Assembly (NCBI GenBank): GCA_947505565.1
Contig: CANNLB010000042.1
Span: 1-9,167 of the forward strand
From: Acidobacteriota bacterium
GTDB lineage: Bacteria > Acidobacteriota > Terriglobia > Bryobacterales > Bryobacteraceae
Length of the DNA: 9,167 bases
Reading direction: 5' to 3'
The position numbers and the translations under genes are program-made. This document shows positions 1-6,354 of this stretch, one piece after another; within the stretch, counting starts at the first letter, position 1; every line of letters starts with the position of its first letter. The notes beneath the pieces were generated by a model. The model was not told the DNA's origin, searched no databases, and worked only from the letters and a program-made list of their open reading frames with translations.

Positions 1-294
1 GTCTACATCCTCTCCAACTTCGACGCCCCCCGCTCCACCACCGCCTCCTGCCGCCGCACCCGCTCCAACACGCCCCTCCAGGCTCTCAACCTCCTCAACG
101 ACCCCGTCTTCCTCGAAGCCGCCGAACGCCTCGGCCAACGCGCCAAATCGATCGACGAGGCCTTCGAACTCGCTCTCCAGCGCCTTCCCACTCCCGCCGA
201 ACGAACCCGCCTCCAGCGCTTCGTCGCCGAGAACAACACTACGCTGATGGCCAGCATTCTCCTCAACCTCGACGAGTTCATCACCCGGGAATAA
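1..294 (+). CDS. PSD1 / DUF1553 domain protein, C-terminal end (5' partial)
   Basis: Reading frame 1 is open from the first base to TAA at 292-294 and gives about 97 residues, so the gene begins upstream of the window. Near its start it reads NFDAPRSTTASCRRTRSNTP, followed by LQALNLLNDPVF. This is the hallmark C-terminal segment of PSD1 (DUF1553) proteins, which usually also carry DUF1549 and often a PSCyt1 cytochrome-c-like domain further upstream. These proteins are common in Planctomycetes, Verrucomicrobia and Solibacter-like Acidobacteria and are generally secreted; their reaction is not established. The rest is a helical tail ending in LDEFITRE. The DUF1501 gene starts only 6 bp after the stop, the classic pairing for these families, so the two are probably cotranscribed. 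I am confident of the family; the upstream domain content cannot be seen. Confidence 0.88.
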   Translation, partial: VYILSNFDAPRSTTASCRRTRSNTPLQALNLLNDPVFLEAAERLGQRAKSIDEAFELALQRLPTPAERTRLQRFVAENNTTLMASILLNLDEFITRE

Positions 295-300
295 ATCAAC

Positions 301-1707
301 ATGACCCACCGGCGAAAGTTCCTCCAATCCCTCGGCTCCGGCTTCGGCCTCGTTGCCCTCCAACATCTGCTCAACCAGGATGGCTACGGTGCCGCCGCGG
401 TCGACCCCATGGCCCCACGGCCCCCCCAGTTCCCCGGGAAAGCAAAGCGCGTCATCTTCCTGTTCCAGGAAGGTGCCCCCAGCCAAATAGACCTGTTCGA
501 CCCCAAGCCCGAACTCCAAAAGTGGCACGGCAAAAGCCTCCCCCCGTCTCTCACGAAGGACCTCAAGCTCGCCTTCATCAAGCCCACCGCCACCATCCTC
601 GGCAGCCCCCGGACCTTCCAAAAATACGGCCCCCAGGGCATGGACATCTCCGATCTCCTCCCCCACACCGCCTCCATCGCCGGCGACCTCTGTTTCGTCC
701 GTTCGATGCACTCCGACCAGTTCAATCACCACCCCGGCCAGCTCAAACTCTTTACCGGCCACAACCAGGTCGGCCGCCCCGCCATGGGCTCCTGGGTCAC
801 CTACGGCCTCGGCTCGGAGTCGCAAAACCTCCCTGGCTTCGTCGTCCTCAGCTCTGGCTCCGGAGCCAGCGGAGGCTCCGATAATTTCTCCTCCGGCTTC
901 CTGCCCACCACCTACACCGGAACCCCTTTCCGCAGCTCGGGCGACCCCATTCTCTATCTCAAAAACCCCGCCGGTATCGACGCAATCCAACAGCGAGCCC
1001 GCCTCGACGCCCTCCGTGATCTCAACGAAATGCGCCAGTCCGCCACCGGCGACGAAGAAATCGCCTCCCGCATCCACGCCTACGAACTCGCCTTCCGAAT
1101 GCAGAGTTCCTCCCCCGAACTCCTCGACTTCTCAAAAGAGACTCAATCCACCAAAGACAGCTACGGCATCGGCCAGGAGGCCACCAACGCCTACGGCACC
1201 AACTGTCTCCTCGCCCGCCGCATGATCGAACGCGGCGTACGCTTCGTCATGCTCTCCCACGGCTCCTGGGACCACCACTCCGCCATCAACACCGGCCTGC
1301 CCAAGCTCTGCAAAACCACCGACCAACCCGTCGCCGCCCTCATCAGAGACCTCAAGCAGCGCGGTATGCTCGACGATACCCTCGTCGTCTGGGGCAGTGA
1401 ATTCGGTCGAACTCCCATGTCCGAGTTCCGCCGCCCTGAAGACGCCGCCAACGCCGGACGCGATCACAACCCCAATGGCTACACGATGTGGATGTCCGGC
1501 GGAGGCATCAAAACCGGCCAAGTCATTGGGAAAACCGACGACTTCGGGCTCAACATCCTCGAGGATCTGGTCGACGTGAATGATCTCCAGGCGACCATGC
1601 TTCATCTGCTCGGCTTCGACCATACCCGCCTTACCTACCGCTTCATGGGCCGGGAGTTCCGCCTCACCGATGTCCATGGGACAGTTGTTCCAAAGATGCT
1701 CGCCTAG
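301..1707 (+). CDS. DUF1501 family protein with Tat signal (sulfatase-like fold)
   Basis: The product is 468 aa, typical for DUF1501. The N-terminus MTHRRKFLQSLGSGFGLVAL is a twin-arginine signal (RR at 4-5) followed by a hydrophobic stretch, so export in a folded state is expected. Family landmarks appear in order: FLFQEGAPSQIDLFDPKP (about 53-70), FNHHPGQLKLFTGH (141-154), the 'MGSWVTYGLGS' stretch (162-172), LSHGSWDHHSA (318-328), VVWGSEFGRTP (362-372) and GRDHNPNGY (386-394). The His/Asp-rich segments at 320-326 and 386-390 lie where alkaline phosphatase/sulfatase-fold enzymes bind metal; I infer that role. The reaction is unknown for the family. ATG 301 is chosen because it gives the complete Tat motif. 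There is no clear Shine-Dalgarno in the 6-bp gap, which suits translational coupling to the PSD1 gene upstream. Codons end overwhelmingly in C. Confidence 0.93.
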   Translation: MTHRRKFLQSLGSGFGLVALQHLLNQDGYGAAAVDPMAPRPPQFPGKAKRVIFLFQEGAPSQIDLFDPKPELQKWHGKSLPPSLTKDLKLAFIKPTATILGSPRTFQKYGPQGMDISDLLPHTASIAGDLCFVRSMHSDQFNHHPGQLKLFTGHNQVGRPAMGSWVTYGLGSESQNLPGFVVLSSGSGASGGSDNFSSGFLPTTYTGTPFRSSGDPILYLKNPAGIDAIQQRARLDALRDLNEMRQSATGDEEIASRIHAYELAFRMQSSSPELLDFSKETQSTKDSYGIGQEATNAYGTNCLLARRMIERGVRFVMLSHGSWDHHSAINTGLPKLCKTTDQPVAALIRDLKQRGMLDDTLVVWGSEFGRTPMSEFRRPEDAANAGRDHNPNGYTMWMSGGGIKTGQVIGKTDDFGLNILEDLVDVNDLQATMLHLLGFDHTRLTYRFMGREFRLTDVHGTVVPKMLA

Positions 1708-1829
1708 CCCGGCGATTTGCATGTCCGTAACCAATGTGAGAAACTTTCAATGCACTGCGTCGATAGTGTTGATTCCTAGACGTTTTGGCCTCTTTCCCGC
1801 AGTAGCGTTTAAAAGCAGTATCTAGCATT
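1708..1829. other. Intergenic region, presumed cold-shock gene promoter and leader
   Basis: This stretch is visibly more A/T-rich than the flanking genes and lies between the DUF1501 stop and the cold-shock Shine-Dalgarno. It should hold the cold-shock promoter and 5' leader. I could not find a -35/-10 pair with acceptable spacing, nor a hairpin terminator for the DUF1501 operon, so no specific site is claimed. Confidence 0.4.
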
Positions 1830-1834
1830 AGGAG
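1830..1834 (+). promoter_or_regulatory. Shine-Dalgarno of the cold-shock gene
   Basis: AGGAG lies 8 bases before the GTG at 1843. It is the best ribosome binding site on the plus strand of the window, and it decides in favour of GTG, since no ATG in frame precedes the conserved KWFN motif. Confidence 0.75.
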
Positions 1835-1842
1835 ATTTAGTA

Positions 1843-2046
1843 GTGAGAGAAAAAGGTGTAGTGAAATGGTTTAACGCCGCCAAGGGCTATGGCTTTATCC
1901 AGCGGTCCAGCGGTGAGGATGTATTTGTTCATTTCAGCGCGATTCAGATGAACGGATACCGGGCTCTTGAAGAAGGATCGGAGGTTGAGTTCGAAGTCAA
2001 GACAGGCCCCAAAGGCCTGCAGGCAGAGAACGTCTCGCGCGGTTAA
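1843..2046 (+). CDS. Cold-shock protein (CspA family)
   Basis: The product is a 67-aa single cold-shock domain, the normal length for the family. KWFN (8-11), the RNP1 motif KGYGFI (14-19) and the RNP2 motif VFVHF (27-31) are all intact, so binding of single-stranded RNA/DNA through the aromatic face of an OB fold is expected. Family members act in the cytoplasm as RNA chaperones that melt mRNA structure, in the cold or constitutively. The start is GTG, supported by AGGAG 8 bases upstream. The gene stands alone and ends in an intrinsic terminator about 30 bp after its stop. Its composition differs from its neighbours: bases 1921-1980 have 17 G and 11 C, while plus-strand neighbours are strongly C-rich. 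This fits a short, highly expressed core gene. Which csp paralogue it is cannot be told from sequence alone. Confidence 0.97.
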   Translation: MREKGVVKWFNAAKGYGFIQRSSGEDVFVHFSAIQMNGYRALEEGSEVEFEVKTGPKGLQAENVSRG

Positions 2047-2073
2047 GCCAAGTCTGCACGCACGACGAAATTC

Positions 2074-2109
2074 AAGACCGTCCCCCAATGGACGGTCTTT
2101 CGTGTTTTT
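2074..2109 (+). terminator. Intrinsic terminator after the cold-shock gene
   Basis: AAGACCGTCC (2074-2083) pairs perfectly with GGACGGTCTT (2090-2099) around a six-base loop, giving a 10-bp stem. It is followed by TCGTGTTTTT, ending in five T. Position and polarity fit termination of the cold-shock transcript. The stem is symmetric, but the other strand has a weaker tract (TTG then a few A/T), so it probably acts mainly on the plus strand. Confidence 0.85.
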
Positions 2110-2378
2110 GGGGAGGGAATTCAGCCCGCTCCAGCGCCCTCCCCGTATCCGCGCAGGTGCGTAGCTGAATCGCATTGCCGCCCAACAGGCCACCGCGGGC
2201 TGGCACTCAGTTTCATCCGCACCGAATCGATCAAGATGGTCGTATATCCGGTAACAACAAACCCCTCCGGATCACACATCCCGTCGGCCCAGTTCTCCCG
2301 CGTCCGCCATAAGCCGCCGCCACTGAATAACCGGGCGGGAGGTTCCCAGGCAGCCATTTTGAAAGACAATGATAGAGG
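2110..2378. other. Intergenic region with a possible gene remnant on the minus strand
   Basis: There is no convincing gene between the cold-shock terminator and the hydrolase start. The minus strand has an open frame of 82 codons (2369 to 2121) whose middle part, RENWADGMCDPEGFVVTGY and the residues after it, looks protein-like with G/C third positions. I recognise no family in it, it has no good ribosome binding site, and its C-terminal third is low-complexity Gly/Ala. It may be a decayed gene end or chance. The promoter for the hydrolase should lie in the right part of this stretch, but I could not identify one. Confidence 0.35.
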
Positions 2379-4100
2379 ATGCGCTTCTCTCTATTTTTCC
2401 TCCCCACCCTCCTGCTCGCCCAATCTGCCCCTCCCCCGGTCATCCTGATCAACGGCTACCAAACGCCGCCGTGCGAGAACGCCACCAGCCGCGAAACCTT
2501 CGGCCAACTCGAAGACAAGCTCCGCGCCTCCGGCCGACAAGTCATTTGGTTCAACAACTGCTCTGTCCCCGCCTCTACCTCCCTCCGCCCCACCATTGAA
2601 GAAATGGGCACCGCTCTCGGCCGACGCATCACTGAAACCGGCGCGCCGCAAGTCGACGTCATCGTCCACAGCATGGGTGGCCTCATCCTCCGCAGCTACC
2701 TCGCCGGCAAGCAAAACGCCGTCGCCATATTCACGCCCCCCGCCGACCCCCGCGTCCGCAAAGCCATCTTCCTCGGCACCCCACATTTCGGCATCGGCCT
2801 CGCCCAGGCCTTCACGAGCGTCGCCGATACAGACCCCCAAGTTCGCGCTCTCCTCCCCGGCAGCCGCTTCTTGTTCGACCTCGGCACATGGAACCAAGGC
2901 GCCGATAATCTCCGCGAAGTCGACGCCCTCTCCGTCGCCGGTGCCGCCAGCACGACGAGCGACGGTCTCGTCTCCCTTACCTCCGCCTCCATGCGTTTCC
3001 TCGCCGGCGAAGACCGCCTCCGCATCGTCCCCTACTGCCATACCAACAACGCCCTCCTCGCCCTCGTCACGGCCGGCTGCCGCCGCGCTCCCTACCTCGC
3101 CGACGTCGACTCCGACGATCATCTCTCCTGGCGCATCATCCGCTCATTCCTCGAAAACACGAGCGACTGGAAACAGCTCGGCACCAATCCCGAAGGCCCC
3201 CTCGCTGCCAACGGAGGCCTGCTTCTGAGCTATCAGGATCGCGAGGGCAAGGCTATCGATGCGACTACCAAAATCACCGCGGGAACCACCGACCTCGCCA
3301 AAGGCACCTACGCCTGGTCCAACGATTTCGTCCCCACCGGTCGGCAGGACGTGAAGATCACCGCCACCCCCGAAGCCACCTCGGCCGTTTCCATCACCGC
3401 CATCGGTTACAACGTCGCCGTCATCAAGATCGGCCCCCGCCTCGCCGCCGTCCTCCCCGCCGCCGGCCGCGTCCCCACCCTCAGCCGTGCTCCCGGCATG
3501 TTCGTCTCTCTTTACGGTGCCGAACTCGCCCCGAGCGCCGTCCAGGCCACCTCCTTGCCCCTGCCCATCCAGTTGAGCGGCGTCCGCGTCTTGGCCAACG
3601 GCATGCCCCTCGGACTCCAATTCGTCGGCCCCACCCAGATCAACGCGATCCTTCCGGAGACCGCCCGTGGCCTCGTCACGCTAGAAGTCCACAACGCCGC
3701 CGGAGCCCACCAGATCAACGTCCTCATCGAACCCGCCGCCCCCGCAATCTTCACGCAAAACGGTACCGGCTCGGGCGACGCAGCGGCCACCCAGGCCGTT
3801 TCCGGCTCTCTGATAACCTCCGACAGACCCGCCCGTCGTGGCGACGTCCTTACAATCTACGGGACCGGCCTCGGGGCCACCGAGAGCCGCGCCGGCCTCG
3901 CCTGGGCCGTCCTCTCCCCTATTGTCGAGATCGGAGGAGTCCGCCTCGCTCCGCTTTACGCCGGCCGCGCCCCCGGCTTCGCCGGCCTCGACCAAGTCAA
4001 CTTCATCGTCCCCTCGGACGCTCCACGCGGCTCGACCGTCACCATCCGCCTCATCAGCAACGGCCGGGCCAGCAACGAGACCACCCTCGCCATCGACTAA
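2379..4100 (+). CDS. Secreted lipase-like alpha/beta hydrolase with C-terminal TIGR03437 domain
   Basis: The product is 573 aa. Residues 1-16 (MRFSLFFLPTLLLAQS) form a Sec signal peptide. Residues about 20-265 are an alpha/beta hydrolase of the lipase/PGAP1-like kind. PVILINGYQ (20-28) is the first strand with the oxyanion-hole region, VHSMGG (96-101) is the nucleophile elbow with Ser98, and KAIFLGTPHFG (128-138) is a typical lipase motif. The acid may be Asp195 in SDGLVSL, and the base His221 or His248. Cys32, Cys61, Cys220 and Cys234 could form disulfides in the exported protein. Residues about 270-350 are a beta-rich linker. From about 356 to the end lies a TIGR03437-type domain (PGMFVSLYGAELAP, GPTQINAILP, RRGDVLTIYGTGLG, GLDQVNFIVP), known from Solibacter exported proteins and of unknown function. 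The likely role is hydrolysis of an ester outside the cytoplasm; the substrate is unknown. ATG 2379 is the first start after an in-frame stop at 2373. AGAGG directly abuts it, which is too close for a normal Shine-Dalgarno. Confidence 0.88.
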   Translation: MRFSLFFLPTLLLAQSAPPPVILINGYQTPPCENATSRETFGQLEDKLRASGRQVIWFNNCSVPASTSLRPTIEEMGTALGRRITETGAPQVDVIVHSMGGLILRSYLAGKQNAVAIFTPPADPRVRKAIFLGTPHFGIGLAQAFTSVADTDPQVRALLPGSRFLFDLGTWNQGADNLREVDALSVAGAASTTSDGLVSLTSASMRFLAGEDRLRIVPYCHTNNALLALVTAGCRRAPYLADVDSDDHLSWRIIRSFLENTSDWKQLGTNPEGPLAANGGLLLSYQDREGKAIDATTKITAGTTDLAKGTYAWSNDFVPTGRQDVKITATPEATSAVSITAIGYNVAVIKIGPRLAAVLPAAGRVPTLSRAPGMFVSLYGAELAPSAVQATSLPLPIQLSGVRVLANGMPLGLQFVGPTQINAILPETARGLVTLEVHNAAGAHQINVLIEPAAPAIFTQNGTGSGDAAATQAVSGSLITSDRPARRGDVLTIYGTGLGATESRAGLAWAVLSPIVEIGGVRLAPLYAGRAPGFAGLDQVNFIVPSDAPRGSTVTIRLISNGRASNETTLAID

Positions 4101-6251
4101 CCCGAATCACTCAACCACAGCGAAAACGAAAAGCTCCGGCCATCGTTCAATGTATTCGTAATCACCCCGAAATCCGGGTCGGTCAACGCAAATCCCGGCT
4201 CCGCAAACTGCGGCGAATTCGTCAGGTTGTGGCTCTCCGCCCGAAAACCTCACGTCCGCTCTTTGGCGAGCAACCAGTCGAACGTGAATCCCGCGTTCAC
4301 ATTCCGCACCGGCCCCCGACGAAACGTATTCCGACCCAGATTGCCCCGCTTCGCCCCGCGCGGCATGTATCGAAACGCGCTCCGCGGCAACCGTTGCCGC
4401 GATAGATCCGGGTGCGAGATCGACCCTCCAAGAATCGAAGGATCCAAAATATCCGATCGGTCCATTCTGCTCCCGTCCGCATTGCTAAACCCCGGCGCAT
4501 CCGAACCCGACGTCACCTGGAACGGCGTCCACGATTTCGCGAGCGCCACGCCCGACAAACCCCACCGTCCTAACGAAGCCAGCCGCCAACGCGGCACTGC
4601 ATCGTCACTCCGCAGTAGAAACGCCTGGGGCTGATCAAAGCGAGACCGACCCCGCAAATCGGCATGGACGCCATACTCGCTCTGCGACCGCGCACGAAAG
4701 CTGTCGAGGTCCTGCGCCGTACCAGTATAATCAGCTCCTTGGTCGATCGCCTTGCTAAACCAATAGGAGGCATCCAGTTTGAGCCCCTTTCAGCGCGGTA
4801 CCGTCACCGTCGTTTTGAACGCGTCATAGAAGCCACGCGACATGCTCTCCACCTACCGAATCTCTCCCCTGTCAGATCGTTGCGCCGCGCTTCGATCGTC
4901 GCATTCTCGAGCGCGATCCCGGCTCAAGGATGCGCCCGGTTCGTGTAATTGTGGTGAAGCAACTTCTGACTCCGGCTCCCCGTATACCCAATCCGCCATT
5001 TGGCAAATGTCACTGACTCCAACTCGCAGGTAAAGTTATACAACTGTAGATATGGCGATACTAAATTCGGAGATTAGGAGGAAGTAACAGGCTTCGCGCT
5101 CCCCGGCAAACTCGGATCATAATTTGCAAATTGATCCAGCATGCTCACCCCCCTGAATCACAAATTTTCGATTCAGCGACTGACTGAACCGGATCTACTG
5201 AAACGTCACCGGGGAAATTCCACCATAGTGCAGTCCGTAGCCGACCCGCAGCAACCTATCCGTTACATAGAGCCAATGATCCGAATCCCGAAACCCACGC
5301 CGCACGTTGCCGACGGACTGAAAACAGCTAATCGGAATGCCCAGCCATAAGTTAGTAATCGCGTCCGCAGTCGGCGTGTTGTTAAAAGAAAGCTACGGGA
5401 GGTGAGCGTCGGATTCGAATTCTTTGAACTGATGGCGGTTGGTCTGAAAGCCAGCCGACCTCGTGATTCCCGCTCGTCCTCCGCAATTGCACCGCCGTCT
5501 TAAACGAATTCTGCGTCCGATTGATCGGAATCCCATTATTCGCATTCATCGAAGTTAGCGCCGTCGAGGGCGAAACCGTTCGATTCCATGCCAAACGCGC
5601 CTTCTGCGCCCGCGTCGTCCAGTTATCGATCGACTGCGGCGCGTTCAGATTCACCATCCGCGGATCGATATCCATCCGATTGGGTTGATCTTCGGATACG
5701 AGTCCAGAATCCGAACCACAATCGCTCGCAGCCGCGGGTCCACCGCCAGCGGCGCTGGTATGCTCCCGTTCACCACGCCGCGAGTGGCCTGCAGCGATCC
5801 GTCCCAAGTCAGCGAGGAGCCCCGCCAAAGCTTACCGCTCACCCCAACCGCAAAATCGTTATCTCGCGCCGGTTGCCCCTCCGACCTGAAAAACGCGCGC
5901 GCCAAAGTCAGGCTATTCAAATGGAGGCACCATAAGGACTCTCCACGCCGGCGTCGGGCCAAACTCGGCTCCGTAATAATTCCGGTCCCCCGAAAACTCT
6001 TGCACAAACGGAGCAGTGATCCTAACCCGCTGGTTCAGCTCCTTCTGCGCATTGTTGTCCACCACGTTCAACTGTACGTTTTCATTCCGCCCACTCTCGC
6101 CCGATTTCGAATCCGTCTACCCCAGCAAGTTCAGTTGCGTCCGCGCCTGCGGCGGCGCAGGCGGTTCTGCCACCGACTCCTCAACCGCCAGAGGCTTCTC
6201 TTTTCCCCGTTCCTGCCCGCAAGCCTGGCTCGCCAGCGCCAACCAAATCAT
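4097..6251 (-). pseudogene. Decayed TonB-dependent receptor (Oar-like, Acidobacterial type)
   Basis: Read on the minus strand, about 718 codons of a receptor can be followed through changing frames. The N-terminus is MIWLALASQACGQERGKE (6251 down), signal-like, then a Pro-rich spacer and NLLG, then a stop. Next come NENVQLNVVDNNAQKELNQR, DRNYYGAEFGPTPAW, ARDNDFAVGVSGKLW, VNLNAPQSIDNWTTRAQKAR, NNTPTADAITNLWLGIPIS, NVRRGFRDSDHWLYVTDR, QFANYDPSLPGSAKP, SPYLQLYNFTCELES, LDASYWFSKAIDQGADYTG, SGSDAPGFSNADGS, LPRSAFRYMPRG and finally ESHNLTNSPQFAEPGFALTD. These are beta-barrel segments of the large outer-membrane receptors of Acidobacteria. In-frame stops lie at 6117-6119, 5393-5395, 5195-5197, 5074-5076, 4924-4926, 4853-4855, 4790-4792 and 4250-4252. 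Frameshifts are needed near 5940, 5930, 5695, 5455, 5145 and 4880. The terminal residues (LWLSDSG) lack the aromatic residue usual at the end of barrel proteins. The gene cannot yield a receptor; if intact it would have imported a TonB-dependent ligand. The start at 6251 is approximate, with no Shine-Dalgarno. Confidence 0.88.
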
Positions 6252-6322
6252 CGATCGAAATATCGTCGTTTCAGCGGTGACCTTTACCGGCCCGTTCGAT
6301 CGCGGAGCAGCACAGAACCTTA

Positions 6323-6330
6323 ATGATAAT
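6323..6330. promoter_or_regulatory. Possible overlapping divergent -10 elements
   Basis: In the roughly 100-bp gap between the divergent receptor pseudogene and the oxidoreductase, ATGATAAT gives GATAAT on the plus strand (6325-6330) and TATCAT on the minus strand (6323-6328), each 5 of 6 to TATAAT. The plus element ends 24 bases before the GTG at 6355. Neither has a good -35 at 16-18 bases, so this is only a candidate. Confidence 0.2.
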
Positions 6331-6354
6331 GCACATCCTGATACCCTGAAAAGC

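Noticed and set aside
3..374. A 123-codon minus-strand frame at the left edge.
   Set aside because: It is an Arg/Ser/Trp-rich shadow of the PSD1 gene end and DUF1501 start.
2391..3122. A 243-codon open frame on the minus strand opposite the hydrolase.
   Set aside because: It is Gly/Ala/Glu/Asp-rich low-complexity sequence, as expected from the complement of C-ending codons in a GC-rich gene. The plus strand encodes a clear hydrolase.
4384..4400. Perfect inverted repeat GCGGCAA-CCG-TTGCCGC, a possible hairpin or operator.
   Set aside because: It lies inside receptor-derived codons (around RQRLPRSAF), has no T tract and is not repeated elsewhere in the window. A chance short palindrome in GC-rich DNA is the simpler explanation.
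4227..4634. Long open frames on both strands over the same interval (plus 135 codons, minus 135 codons).
   Set aside because: The minus frame is a segment of the receptor pseudogene with recognisable family motifs. The plus frame is its mirror and contains no family-like sequence.
5588..6323. Plus-strand open frames of 115 and 212 codons.
   Set aside because: They are Arg/Pro/Ser-rich antisense readings of the receptor pseudogene, without motifs or ribosome binding sites.
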